Shown here in pieces: positions 1 to 8,998 of a DNA stretch of 64,000 nucleotides. The stretch is from positions 558,001 to 622,000 of the forward strand of contig CAWGOZ010000006.1 in assembly GCA_963824345.1 (NCBI GenBank), in the 5' to 3' direction. Numbering within the stretch: position 1 is the stretch's first letter; each line of letters begins with the position of its first letter. A model generated the notes under the pieces. It was not told the DNA's origin and made no database searches. It was given only the letters and a program-made list of their open reading frames with translations. The position numbers and the translations under genes were made by a program. The DNA comes from Palsa-89 sp963824345 (lineage in GTDB: Bacteria; Acidobacteriota; Terriglobia; Bryobacterales; Bryobacteraceae).

Positions 1-1
1 G

Positions 2-241
2 TCTGCCGGATGGAGGACTGCCGGAATCGCGCTGGTGGTCCTGTGCGGAAGTATCTTCTTCGAAATCGGGTTCTTGTTTGGTGTACTCTCCGTGCGTGTG
101 GGCGCCAGTATGGGAGAATATCGCGATTTCCTGAGTCCAGGTCAGGTGCAGCGAGAATCCGCGATCGGATCGTTCACTGTAGCCGGCGATGCCGGAAGCG
201 CGCCCACAACGCTGCGCAAAACGTTAGCGCAAGGAGCGTGA
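2..241 (+). CDS. possible 3' end of a membrane protein gene (partial)
   Basis: An open frame enters from the left edge and stops with TGA at 239-241. Its first part reads as one hydrophobic helix (GIALVVLCGSIFFEIGFLFG, near bases 26-85), followed by a polar tail of about 45 residues. This would fit the C-terminal end of an integral membrane protein. It overlaps the 3' end of the leftward gene at 174-761 by about 68 bases, which weakens the case, because that gene has the stronger membrane-protein pattern. I do not recognise a family. It could be a shadow frame. Confidence 0.25.
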   Translation, partial: SAGWRTAGIALVVLCGSIFFEIGFLFGVLSVRVGASMGEYRDFLSPGQVQRESAIGSFTVAGDAGSAPTTLRKTLAQGA

Positions 242-761
242 GAGCGCACAGCAGCCAACGCCGGGCACTGTCCCACGATCGAGTCCCGTTTAGCACGCCC
301 GCCGCGAGCCAGGCCGAGAGAGACAAGATCAATCCGACGTAATATTCTCGCGGGATTCCCAAATACCAGTTTCGAAACCACCATATGCGCGCCCTGGAGA
401 AGCGGCGCAGGCCGAAATGGGGGTTGAGAACGAACCACAGGAAATCCCATTGGACAGCCATTAGAAAGTAAGTCCCGGCTATCGTAAACTCGGCTGACCA
501 GTTCCAGGGAACAAACCAAAACGGCAAGTGCAACCATAGCAGGAGCAGCGAGTTCAGCCCAATGTGATATCCGGTGATCGCTTTGCCGGAAGTCAGCCGT
601 AGCAGCCATTTGGGCTGGATGCGCCAGGTTGGCAGCGCGGACGCCCAGCCGTCGGCGCCTTCAATTTGAATCTCCAGCAGCGCCAGGACCAGGCAGATAA
701 CGAAAAGGTACAGGGTAAAGCCCGTGCTGGACAAAATCTGCGGAAGGCTGGCGCGCACCAT
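174..761 (-). CDS. multi-spanning membrane protein, function unknown
   Basis: This encodes about 195 residues when started at the ATG at 761. A longer start at 878 would run into the rightward gene at 867. Five hydrophobic segments are visible, at about residues 10-30, 62-84, 91-112, 139-157 and 168-188, and the protein ends in a basic tail (FRHRRLQ). Aromatic and basic residues between helices three and four (RRFSRARIWWFRNWY) suggest a cytoplasmic loop lying at the membrane surface. I do not recognise a family and no catalytic motif is evident. It is divergent from the coiled-coil gene at 867, with about 105 bases between the starts. Confidence 0.6.
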   Translation of the reverse strand: MVRASLPQILSSTGFTLYLFVICLVLALLEIQIEGADGWASALPTWRIQPKWLLRLTSGKAITGYHIGLNSLLLLWLHLPFWFVPWNWSAEFTIAGTYFLMAVQWDFLWFVLNPHFGLRRFSRARIWWFRNWYLGIPREYYVGLILSLSAWLAAGVLNGTRSWDSARRWLLCALTLLALTFCAALWARFRHRRLQ

Positions 762-866
762 GAAGTTTCCATGATACTGCGCGATATACGGTTCGAAGGC
801 GTCAGTAATACAGTGAGCGAGGAAAATTCGTACGATAGAGACAATGATGTGAAAAGAGGTCCCATT

Positions 867-1457
867 ATGATCAAACACTTCGGCAATCTATGGCTCAGCC
901 TGGTTCTTTCCGTAAGCGTGGGTATATGCGCGGACGCCGCTGGGGGTGGCGGTGGTCAAAAGGCCGCGACCGCATCCGTAAGCAGCGCCGCCAATAGCGA
1001 GGTATCGTCGCAATTGCACGCTTTGGAACAGCAGGAAAAGGCTGACTTGCAAAATCTCAGCCAGCAAATTGGCAATCTGAAAGAAAGCCACCAAAAAGAG
1101 ATTGCGCCCCTGCAACAGCAGCTGGACTCTCTCAATAGCGCGTTCCAAAGCGCGCTGAAACAACTCCGTGAGCAATATGAGGAGACACGCAATAAAGATG
1201 ACGACGAATGGGCCGCGCTCATGGATCGAATCAAGCCGGGTTTCCTGGCTCTCTATAACGAAAAGAAGGAATCTCTGGCCAGCATCCACAGCCGGGAGGA
1301 TCAAGCCGTCCAGAGCCTGCGCCAGCAAGAGGACGCGGAGCTCCAGAGCATTCGTGAGAAATACGATGCCCAGCTCAAGAGCGCGCGCGAGGACTTTGCC
1401 GCGCAGCGCCAGGCGGCGGTGAGCCAGTTCAATGCCGCAGTCAAGGCACTCAAGTAA
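867..1457 (+). CDS. secreted coiled-coil protein
   Basis: This predicts 196 residues from the ATG at 867, which is preceded by an AGAGG ribosome-binding site. An N-terminal signal peptide (about residues 1-24, hydrophobic core LWLSLVLSVSVGICADA) is followed by a glycine-rich linker. Residues 45-190 are almost entirely charged and glutamine-rich heptads of the LHALEQQEKADLQNLSQQI type, so the mature protein should be a long periplasmic coiled coil. No enzymatic domain is visible. The open frame extends upstream to 666, but that part overlaps the divergent membrane gene and lacks a signal peptide. The 3' end overlaps the next gene by 26 bases if that gene starts at 1432, suggesting co-transcription with the PQQ dehydrogenase. 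Confidence 0.7.
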   Translation: MIKHFGNLWLSLVLSVSVGICADAAGGGGGQKAATASVSSAANSEVSSQLHALEQQEKADLQNLSQQIGNLKESHQKEIAPLQQQLDSLNSAFQSALKQLREQYEETRNKDDDEWAALMDRIKPGFLALYNEKKESLASIHSREDQAVQSLRQQEDAELQSIREKYDAQLKSAREDFAAQRQAAVSQFNAAVKALK

Positions 1458-3417
1458 AGTGGCGCATCGGACTATCGCGTTTTGTCTGATCGCGGCGGCA
1501 AGTCTTCCGGCCGCTGCCCAGTCCGGCGCCCAGAACGGCGAATGGCGAACCTATGGCGGCGACCTGGGCAACACTCGCTACGCGCCGCTCGATCAGATTA
1601 ACGCGGCGAACTTCAATAAGCTGACAGTGGCGTGGCGATTCAAGACCGATAACCTGGGACCTCGGCCGGAAACGAACCTGGAATCCACGCCGCTGATGAT
1701 CCATGGCGTGCTCTACTCCACTGCCGGCACGCGCCGCGACGTGGTGGCGTTGGATGCAGCCACGGGCGAACTGCAGTGGCTTCACTTAGAAAAAGAGGGC
1801 AGCCGCGGGGATGCCGCACCGCGCAGGCTTTCCGGCCGCGGACTCGCCTATTGGACCGACGGACGCGAAGAGCGCATCTTGTATGTCACGCCAGGCTATC
1901 GCCTGATCGAATTGAACGCCACGACGGGAGCCCGCGTCCCCGATTTTGGAACGGATGGCGTTGTGGATCTGAAGCTCGCCGACGATCAGGAAATCGATCC
2001 GCTGAACGGAGAGATCGGCCTGCACGCGGCGCCGGTAGTGGCGGGCGATGTCGTCATTGTCGGGGCCGCGCACAAAGCCGGAGACATACCCAAGAGCAAA
2101 GCGAACGTGAAGGGCTATGTACGCGGCTTCGATGTGCGCACCGGAAAACGGCTCTGGATCTTCCACACCATCCCGAAGGCCGGTGAGTTTGGATATGACA
2201 CTTGGGAAAACGATTCGGCCGACTACACCGGCAACACCGGCGCATGGGGCCAGATCAGCGTGGACGAGCAACTCGGCCTGGCCTACATTCCGGTGGAGTT
2301 GCCCACCGGGGATTTCTACGGCGGCCATCGTCCGGGGAACGGATTGTTCGGCGAGAGCATCGTCGCTGTGGATCTCAAAACCGGCCAGCGAAAATGGCAC
2401 TATCAGCTGGTGCACCATGGCATCTGGGACATGGATATTCCCAGTGCGCCCATGCTGGTGGATATCACGGTGAACGGGCGCCCGATCAAAGCCCTCGCCC
2501 AGCCCACCAAACAAGCTTTTCTTTATGTGTTCGACCGCGTCACCGGTAAACCGGTCTGGCCCATCGTGGAAAGGCCCGTGGAGCAATCCGCGACGCCCGG
2601 CGAAAAGACCAGCCCGACCCAACCGTTCCCAAGCAAGCCGCCGGCTTATGATCGCCAGGGTTCATCCGTCGAAGACCTGATCGACTTCACGCCGGAGCTC
2701 CGCGCGGAGGCGGTGAAAATCACCTCCCGCTACAAGTTCGGTCCGCTTTTTACGCCTCCGGTGGTGAGCAAGCCCGAAGGGCCGTTGGGCACGCTGGTGA
2801 TGGGACCGTTTGGCGGCGGATCCAACTGGCCGGGCGGATCGTTCGATCCCGAGACTCACATGCTGTATGTATATTCGCAAAGGATGCTGGACTCCATGGG
2901 ACTGGTGCCTCCCAAACCCGGCGCATCCGACATGGCGTGGGTTTTAGGAAAGCCCGCGGACGCCGCCGGAGCTCCTCCGCCGCTATTGGTGCAAGGACTC
3001 CCCATCATCAAGCCGCCCTACGGCCAAATCAGCGCGATCGATCTCGACCAGGGCGCAATCGTGTGGCAAGTGGCTCATGGTGAAACACCCGACAACGTGC
3101 GCAATCGTCCGGCGCTCCAGGGAATCGCGATCCCGCGCACGGGCCGGCCCGGAGTCATCGGAACGCTGGTTACCAAGACGCTTGTCATCGCGGGCGAGAG
3201 CGGCGTATTCACCATGCCATCCGGCCAGAAGGGCGCTATGCTGCGCGCCTATGACAAGAAGACCGGGCAGGAGCAGGGCGCGGTGTACATGCCTGCGGGA
3301 CAAACCGGATCGCCCATGACCTACATGCTGAACGGCAGGCAGTACATCGTGGTTGCAATCGGCGGAAATATTCCGGCCGAGCTGATCGCGTTCGCGCTGC
3401 CTAGTGGGAGCAACTGA
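1432..3417 (+). CDS. PQQ-dependent (quinoprotein) dehydrogenase
   Basis: A 661-residue periplasmic quinoprotein of the glucose/alcohol dehydrogenase superfamily. It would oxidise a sugar or alcohol with PQQ and Ca2+ and pass electrons to quinone or cytochrome c. Residues 1-30 form a signal peptide ending AAAQS. The N-terminal blade signature GGDLGNTRYAPLDQIN and repeated 'xTGxxxWxxQ' tryptophan-docking motifs (for example LKTGQRKWHYQLVHHGIWD) indicate an eight-bladed propeller. There is no N-terminal membrane domain of the Gcd type and no C-terminal CxxCH haem domain, so electrons must leave through a separate carrier. The ATG at 1432 overlaps the preceding gene. A GTG at 1459, directly after that gene's stop, is an alternative but has no clear ribosome-binding site. 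Substrate is not predictable. Confidence 0.9.
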   Translation: MPQSRHSSKVAHRTIAFCLIAAASLPAAAQSGAQNGEWRTYGGDLGNTRYAPLDQINAANFNKLTVAWRFKTDNLGPRPETNLESTPLMIHGVLYSTAGTRRDVVALDAATGELQWLHLEKEGSRGDAAPRRLSGRGLAYWTDGREERILYVTPGYRLIELNATTGARVPDFGTDGVVDLKLADDQEIDPLNGEIGLHAAPVVAGDVVIVGAAHKAGDIPKSKANVKGYVRGFDVRTGKRLWIFHTIPKAGEFGYDTWENDSADYTGNTGAWGQISVDEQLGLAYIPVELPTGDFYGGHRPGNGLFGESIVAVDLKTGQRKWHYQLVHHGIWDMDIPSAPMLVDITVNGRPIKALAQPTKQAFLYVFDRVTGKPVWPIVERPVEQSATPGEKTSPTQPFPSKPPAYDRQGSSVEDLIDFTPELRAEAVKITSRYKFGPLFTPPVVSKPEGPLGTLVMGPFGGGSNWPGGSFDPETHMLYVYSQRMLDSMGLVPPKPGASDMAWVLGKPADAAGAPPPLLVQGLPIIKPPYGQISAIDLDQGAIVWQVAHGETPDNVRNRPALQGIAIPRTGRPGVIGTLVTKTLVIAGESGVFTMPSGQKGAMLRAYDKKTGQEQGAVYMPAGQTGSPMTYMLNGRQYIVVAIGGNIPAELIAFALPSGSN

Positions 3418-3422
3418 AGGAC

Positions 3423-4901
3423 CTAGATCGTCGAGCCTTTTGATACGCGGTTGCGCTTGCCTTTCTCCTGCTGGGGTGCCGTCTGCGCAGTGCCCGGGAA
3501 CGACGGGTTCGGTAGGTTAGCCGCGCCGAATTTGGCCAGGCTCAGCGGGCCGCTGGTGTCCGGCAGAACCGGAGGCTTGAACGCTGCTTCGCGGAAACGA
3601 AAGGCCGACGTCAAGTCGCCAAAGGTACGCCGCCGCCAGTCGCTGATATTGGGCTCACGCACGCCGGTGAAAGTTTCCAGAAACTGAAGCACGGAGGTGT
3701 GGTCGAATCGCTCGCTCGATACCCAGCCTCCCGCGGTCCACGGCGACACCAGAATGCATGGAACCCTGAATCCGGCGCCGATCGGAAGGCCTTCCGCAAA
3801 TTCACGAGCTGTGCCTTTGGGCGCAACCGCGGGTGGAACATGGTCGAAGAGTCCGTCGTTCTCGTCGTAGTTGAGGATGAACACAGTTTTCGCCCACACG
3901 TCCGGATTGGCGGCGATGGCATCGATTTTGCTGGCCACAAACGCCGCGCCATCGGCGGGCATAAAGTCCGGATGTTCCGACTGAAAACCAGTCGGGATGA
4001 TCCAGGAGATGGCCGGCAGCTTATCGTGCATCGCGTCGTATTCGAACTGGCCTTCCGGATCGAATTGCACGCCCCTGGAGTGAAGCGGCGTGCCGGCTTT
4101 GGCCTGCTCGAAGATGCGGAAATACTGCAGCATGTTGCAGCCGTAGTTGTCCTTCTGCTGGTAAATCTTCCAACTCACTCCGGCCTGTTGTAATCGCTCC
4201 GGATAGGTAGTCCATGTATAGCCGCCAGTGGGAGCGTTATTGCTGAGAATCGGCCCGCCGTTGCGGCCTTCCGGGTCGATGGTGCCCGTCATCAGGTACA
4301 GCCGGTTTGGCCAGGTCGGGCCGAAAACCGAGCAGTGGTAGGCGTCGCAGATGGTGAACGCTTCGGCCAGCGCGAACTGGAACGGAATGTCCGCCCGCTT
4401 GTAATAGCCCATCACGTACGGGCCGTTCACTCCATCCGCCTTGCGATGCGCGGGCAGCCATTGATCCATGCGGCCGCCGTTCCAGGCTTCGTGCTGGACC
4501 GACCAGGCGTGGCTGGTGGAAGGAATCTTCTGCGCGTTGCTCGCGTGCGTGTCCAGATGAAACGGCAGCAGATAGCCCTTTGGATTCGCGGCGTCCGGCT
4601 GGTAGAACACGGATTGCCCGTTGTGCAGCTTCAGCGCGTCCAGATCGCCGAATCCACGCACGCCGGCCAAGGTCCCAAAATAATGATCGAACGACCGGTT
4701 TTCCTGCATGAGTATCACGACATGTTTGATGTCGCCGAGCGAACTGCGCCGGGGTTGCTGCTGGGCCAGCACGCGGCGGACATTGGGAGGCATGAGTGCT
4801 GCCGCTGCCGCCGTCGCGATCCCCGCGGCGCCCTTGAGCAGCCGGCGGCGGGTCAGTGTTGCGGGGATCGTTCGAGCGTCTGGTATGTTTCGTGCGTTCA
4901 T
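3423..4901 (-). CDS. Tat-exported phosphoesterase, phospholipase C / acid phosphatase family
   Basis: This encodes 492 residues. A twin-arginine signal (TRRRLLKGAAG, about residues 17-27) with an alanine-rich hydrophobic core predicts folded export through Tat. The signature IKHVVILMQENRSFDHYFGT at about residues 59-78 is diagnostic of the bacterial phospholipase C/AcpA branch of the alkaline phosphatase fold. Further conserved blocks are visible: GPTWPNRLYLMTGT, ILNYDENDGLFDHV and GFRVPCILVSPW. Expected activity is hydrolysis of phospholipid or phosphomonoester bonds in the periplasm or outside the cell. The start lies one base from the stop of the adenylate cyclase gene upstream on the same strand, so the two are probably co-transcribed. 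The gene converges with the PQQ dehydrogenase with only five bases between the stops. Exact substrate is uncertain. Confidence 0.9.
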   Translation of the reverse strand: MNARNIPDARTIPATLTRRRLLKGAAGIATAAAAALMPPNVRRVLAQQQPRRSSLGDIKHVVILMQENRSFDHYFGTLAGVRGFGDLDALKLHNGQSVFYQPDAANPKGYLLPFHLDTHASNAQKIPSTSHAWSVQHEAWNGGRMDQWLPAHRKADGVNGPYVMGYYKRADIPFQFALAEAFTICDAYHCSVFGPTWPNRLYLMTGTIDPEGRNGGPILSNNAPTGGYTWTTYPERLQQAGVSWKIYQQKDNYGCNMLQYFRIFEQAKAGTPLHSRGVQFDPEGQFEYDAMHDKLPAISWIIPTGFQSEHPDFMPADGAAFVASKIDAIAANPDVWAKTVFILNYDENDGLFDHVPPAVAPKGTAREFAEGLPIGAGFRVPCILVSPWTAGGWVSSERFDHTSVLQFLETFTGVREPNISDWRRRTFGDLTSAFRFREAAFKPPVLPDTSGPLSLAKFGAANLPNPSFPGTAQTAPQQEKGKRNRVSKGSTI

Positions 4902-4902
4902 T

Positions 4903-7218
4903 TTACTTGGTGGTCATGATCCACTCGCCGTTCCAGGTTTCAGGCGGCGGTTGCGATTTGAAATGCATGCAGCGGTCGACATAAATGCGCGGCAGCTGGT
5001 CGTCCGGGTTGAGGAACGCCGCCTCCGCGAATCCGTCGATGGCCTTGTCCCACTGGCGGAAGCGATAGTAGTCCAGGCCGCTCTTGAAAGCGTTCACTGA
5101 CTCCATCAAGTGGGGGAAGGATTCGTCGGTGTGATAGTCCAGGATTTCGTAGATGGGGACAGGCTGGTGCTTGCCTTTCACTACCACGCAGTCCACTTCG
5201 CGCATGCGATATGTCCCGCGCAGCAGGTGCAGCGTATTCTCCGTGATCAGGATATGCGAGCCATATTGCTTGCAGGCGCCTTCCAGCCTGGACGCAAGAT
5301 TCACGCCGTCGCCGATGATCGTGTAATCCATCCGCTTGGGAGATCCGATATTGCCGGATACCACCTTATCCGTATTGATGCCCACGCCCATGTCGAGCGG
5401 AACCTTGCCGGCGGCGGTCCGCTCGCGGTTCCAGCGCCGCAGTTCGGAGATCATCGACACTGCCGCCCGGACGGCCCGATCTGCGTCGTCATCATGCTGA
5501 ACGGGTAGGCCAAAGACGGCCATGATGGCATCGCCGATGAATTTGTCCAGCATGCCTCCTTGCTTTTGCACGCATTCCACCATGATGGTGAAGTATTCGT
5601 TCAAGAGGGCAACGGTTGGCTGCGGCCCTAATTCCTCCGAGATGCTGGTGAATCCGCGGATGTCGGAAAACAGAACCGTGGCCTCCACGCTCTTCCCGCC
5701 CAGGACTTCGTCGCCTCCGGCCAGAAGCTGATCGGCGATCCCCGGATCCATGTAACGGGACATGGTCGACTTCATGCGTTTCTCAGTGCTGATGTCCTCG
5801 ATCATGAGCAGCGAGCCCAAATGCTTCTGCTGGCCGGTGGATTCGTCTTCGGTCATTAAAGGCAGCACCGTCAGATTCACCGAAATCTTTTCGCCTGCCA
5901 CCGTCATCTCCGCGTCCATGCGGATGTCGGAGCGCAGCGTCTGGTTCACTACCTGGATTCTTTCCTCCACCCAGGCATTCGGTCCGCTAAAGAACTCGCG
6001 CGCCGGCTGGTGGAGGATCCCGGCAGGCGCCACTTTGAGAATCTCCAGGCCTGCGGCGTTGCAGGTGGTGATGCTGCCCTCCTCATTGAGCGTCACTACG
6101 CCGGTAGACATGCTGTGCAGCATGCTCTCGTTGTAGTTCTTCATGTTCTGCACGTCTTCGAAGAGCTTGGCGTTTTCCAGGCTAATGGCGAGTCGGGCGG
6201 TGAAGGCTTTCAGACGCGCCTCGTCCTCCTTGGTGAACGGGCCGCCTTTCTTGTTCAGCGCCTGGGTGACGCCGATAATGGTCCCTTCTTTTTTGACGAT
6301 CGGGACGCACAGGATGGAGCGCGTGAAATAGCCTGTGCGTTTATCCTGGGCCGGATTGAAGCGCAGGTCGGCGTAAGCATACGGAAGATTGATGGTCTCG
6401 CCGGAGGTGAACACGGCGCCGGCGATTCCGACATGATCCGGAATCCGGATCTCGCCCACCGAAGCTCCCATGGCGACTCTTGAAAACAGCTCCTTGCGCT
6501 TTTCGTCGTGCAGGAACAGCGTGGCGCGCTCCGCCTTCAGCATGGCGGCCGCCTCGGTGACGATCTTGATGAGCACCGTGCCAAGGTCGAAATCGGAAGT
6601 CAATTCGGAGACGAAATCCAGAAACTTCATTTCCTGCTCGCGAATCACCTTGGTGTTTTCGCGGAACAGCACGCTTCGCAGGGTAAGCGCGGTTTGCTCG
6701 GCCATGGCCTCCAGCAGATGTAAATCTTCTTTGGTGTAGGCGCCGCTTTTCTTGTTGAGCATCTGCAATACGCCCAATATTTCCCCTTTAAACCGGATGG
6801 GCGCGCATACCAGGTTTCTGGTGACGTACCGAGTCTCTTCGTCCACGCTGCGATCGAAAAGCGGATTCGAGTACGCGTCGTCAATGATGATGCCCCGGCC
6901 GGTGGTGTACACATGCCCAGCCACGCCCATGGTATTCATGATCCGGATTTCGGGAATGCCCAGGCCTTGCGCTACGCGCGAGTAGAGTTCGCCGGTCTCC
7001 GAATCGCTTAAAAATAGCGTGCCTCGCTCGGAATCGGACTCCCTCGCGCATAGATCCACGATGGTCTGCAACAACTCGTCCAGCGCGTCGATGGTCGAGA
7101 TCTGCTGGTTCAGCCGCAGCAGCAGTTCCATTTCGCGCACGTTCCGGCGCGGGTTGGGAGCTTGGACTGCGCGGCGCCCGCGTGCTGAAGCTGTCCCGTG
7201 CTCGCTAGACGCGCCCAT
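4903..7218 (-). CDS. GAF-GAF-PAS class III adenylate cyclase
   Basis: A 771-residue soluble signalling enzyme. Two GAF domains occupy about residues 40-185 and 205-350, and a PAS domain about 365-480. The class III cyclase catalytic domain covers about 510-690. Catalytic elements are visible: the metal-binding aspartate in VLFSDIRGFTS, the lysine and aspartate in LDKFIGDAIMAVFG (lysine favours adenine), and the IIGDGVNLASRLE block carrying the transition-state Asn/Arg region. It should therefore make cAMP. A short C-terminal helical tail (about 700-760) resembles a TPR-like pair. There is no membrane segment, so input is probably a cytosolic small molecule or redox cue sensed by the GAF/PAS modules. 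It overlaps the coiled-coil gene upstream by 14 bases and abuts the phospholipase gene downstream. The cNMP-binding Fe-S protein at 13378 is a possible nearby effector; that link is inference. Confidence 0.92.
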   Translation of the reverse strand: MGASSEHGTASARGRRAVQAPNPRRNVREMELLLRLNQQISTIDALDELLQTIVDLCARESDSERGTLFLSDSETGELYSRVAQGLGIPEIRIMNTMGVAGHVYTTGRGIIIDDAYSNPLFDRSVDEETRYVTRNLVCAPIRFKGEILGVLQMLNKKSGAYTKEDLHLLEAMAEQTALTLRSVLFRENTKVIREQEMKFLDFVSELTSDFDLGTVLIKIVTEAAAMLKAERATLFLHDEKRKELFSRVAMGASVGEIRIPDHVGIAGAVFTSGETINLPYAYADLRFNPAQDKRTGYFTRSILCVPIVKKEGTIIGVTQALNKKGGPFTKEDEARLKAFTARLAISLENAKLFEDVQNMKNYNESMLHSMSTGVVTLNEEGSITTCNAAGLEILKVAPAGILHQPAREFFSGPNAWVEERIQVVNQTLRSDIRMDAEMTVAGEKISVNLTVLPLMTEDESTGQQKHLGSLLMIEDISTEKRMKSTMSRYMDPGIADQLLAGGDEVLGGKSVEATVLFSDIRGFTSISEELGPQPTVALLNEYFTIMVECVQKQGGMLDKFIGDAIMAVFGLPVQHDDDADRAVRAAVSMISELRRWNRERTAAGKVPLDMGVGINTDKVVSGNIGSPKRMDYTIIGDGVNLASRLEGACKQYGSHILITENTLHLLRGTYRMREVDCVVVKGKHQPVPIYEILDYHTDESFPHLMESVNAFKSGLDYYRFRQWDKAIDGFAEAAFLNPDDQLPRIYVDRCMHFKSQPPPETWNGEWIMTTK

Positions 7219-7546
7219 TCAGCTTTTCCAATTCCTCGCGAAGCCGCAGGATCGTCGCGCGCAGTTGCATCTGCTCCTGGTTCGCCGCGACTCGGGCTTC
7301 CTGAAATTCGAGCGCGTGCTGGTCTCTTTGCCTCTCCAACTGCTGGCGCAGCGCCAGGATGGTGGCCTTCAACTGCGCGATCTCGTCGGCCAGTTGCGCG
7401 GTGGCCCGCTGCACGCTGTTGCGATTCTCAGCCTCGCGCCGTTCCAGCTCCTCGCGCAGCGCCAGAACGGTCTTTTTCAGCTCCGCGGCTTCGATGCTCG
7501 ATCCGAGCGCAGCCTGCCGGAAAGCGCGTTGGTCGCCCGTGTTCAT
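7205..7546 (-). CDS. small coiled-coil protein upstream of the cyclase
   Basis: This encodes 113 residues, nearly all predicted helix. Three near-repeats of the type LKKTVLALREELERREAE, LKATILALRQQLERQ and LRATILRLREELEKL recur at about 37-residue intervals, giving a parallel coiled coil. There is no signal peptide. It overlaps the cyclase start by 14 bases on the same strand, so it is translationally linked and may be an adaptor or dimerisation partner of the GAF-PAS cyclase; this role is inferred from position only. No known family was recognised. Confidence 0.65.
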   Translation of the reverse strand: MNTGDQRAFRQAALGSSIEAAELKKTVLALREELERREAENRNSVQRATAQLADEIAQLKATILALRQQLERQRDQHALEFQEARVAANQEQMQLRATILRLREELEKLNGRV

Positions 7547-7633
7547 CCCGTAGACCGATCATACAGGACCGCGAGCGCCGGCCGCTCCAGGGGAGATTTT
7601 GCTTGTTTTGTGATTCTGTTAGAGTTGGGAACT

Positions 7634-8998
7634 ATGGATTCGGCACTGGCGGTAGATCGGCTGCACTTCGCCTTTACCATCACGTTCCACTATTTGTTTC
7701 CGCAGTTAACCATGGGCCTAGCCCTACTGATTCTTATCCTGAAAACCATGGAGCTCCGGGCCCGCGACGGCCGCTACGGTCGCGCCGCACGCTTCTGGGC
7801 CAAGATTTTCGCCGTGAATTTTGCCTTTGGAGTGATTACGGGCATCCCAATGGAATTCCAGTTCGGCACCAATTGGGCGAATTTCTCCAGAGAAGCTGGC
7901 GCCGTGATTGGACAAACCCTCGGAATGGAGGGCCTCTTTTCGTTCTTTCTCGAATCGAGTTTTCTGGGACTGTTCCTGTTTGGAGAAGAGCGGCTCACGC
8001 CTCTTGCGCACTGGGGCGCCGCCTTCCTGGTTTTCCTTGGCTCCTGGCTGTCGGGATATCTGATCATCGCCACCGACGCCTGGATGCAGCATCCCACAGG
8101 CTATCAAATCGGTCCGGACGGCCACATCATGTTCACCAGCTTCGCGGACCTATTGTTAAATCCCTGGGCGTTCTGGCAATACTGGCACAATATGTTCGCA
8201 TCGGTAGTGACGGCGAGTGTCGTGATGGCCTCCATCGGAGCTTACTATCTGCTGATGCGGGAGCGCGAGAAGTACGGCCAAGTGTTTCTCCGCATCGGCG
8301 TCATCGCGGGGCTGATGGCCAGCTTGCTCGCCATCTTTCCCACCGGCGACCGGCAAGGCCGGAACGTCGCCCTGCACCAGCCGCAGACGCTGGCCGCCAT
8401 GGAAGGGCTGTTCGACACCCAGAGTGGCGCGCCCCTGGTGCTCATTGGCCAGCCCGACATGCTAAAAATGCGGCTCGACAATCCCATCACCGTGCCCAAA
8501 GCGCTCAGCTTTCTGACCTACCAGCGCTGGAACTCCGAAGTGAAGGGGCTCCGGCAATTCTCTCAGGATCTCTGGCCGCAAAACATACCGCTGCTGTACT
8601 TCAGCTATCACATCATGGTGGGATTGGGAACGCTGCTGCTGGCGCTCATGGGGCTCTCCGCGCTGATGCTTTACCGAGGGCGGTTGTTCAGCAGCCGACC
8701 AGTTCTGTGGGCGCTGATGCTGGCGCTTCCCTTCCCTTACATCGCAACCATCGCCGGATGGTTGACCGCCGAGCTCGGACGCCAGCCCTGGCTGATCTTC
8801 GGCGTAATGCGCACCGCGCAGGGCGCATCTCCCTCTGTCTCGGCCGGAAACGGAATCTTTACGCTGCTGGGTTTCCTGGGCCTGTACGCGCTGCTCAGCG
8901 TTTTGTTTTTGTTCCTGATCGGCCGCGAAATCAACCACGGTCCGGAACCGGCGGACGCACCAGCCGCCGCCAATCTAACAGAAGGACTTGAGCGATGA
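7634..8998 (+). CDS. cydA: cytochrome bd-type quinol oxidase subunit I
   Basis: This encodes 454 residues from the ATG at 7634; the open frame to its left is a shadow over the cyclase gene. Subunit I binds haems b558, b595 and d, oxidises quinol and reduces oxygen to water. Typical blocks are visible: the N-terminal AVDRLHFAFTITFHYLFPQ with the haem-ligand histidine, the FGVITGIPMEFQFGTNW block, and the bd signature ELGRQPWLIFGVMRT near the C terminus. The region between the conserved membrane blocks that holds the Q loop is short, as in the cyanide-insensitive (CioA) subgroup. It overlaps cydB by ATGA. The nearby phospholipase and cyclase genes run the other way. The 87-base divergent gap must hold its promoter; no convincing FNR or Arc site was identified. 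Confidence 0.95.
   Translation: MDSALAVDRLHFAFTITFHYLFPQLTMGLALLILILKTMELRARDGRYGRAARFWAKIFAVNFAFGVITGIPMEFQFGTNWANFSREAGAVIGQTLGMEGLFSFFLESSFLGLFLFGEERLTPLAHWGAAFLVFLGSWLSGYLIIATDAWMQHPTGYQIGPDGHIMFTSFADLLLNPWAFWQYWHNMFASVVTASVVMASIGAYYLLMREREKYGQVFLRIGVIAGLMASLLAIFPTGDRQGRNVALHQPQTLAAMEGLFDTQSGAPLVLIGQPDMLKMRLDNPITVPKALSFLTYQRWNSEVKGLRQFSQDLWPQNIPLLYFSYHIMVGLGTLLLALMGLSALMLYRGRLFSSRPVLWALMLALPFPYIATIAGWLTAELGRQPWLIFGVMRTAQGASPSVSAGNGIFTLLGFLGLYALLSVLFLFLIGREINHGPEPADAPAAANLTEGLER

Noticed and set aside
7198..8991. 597-residue rightward frame across cydA
   Set aside because: It overlaps cydA in another frame and translates to Arg/Ala/Pro-rich text without membrane helices.
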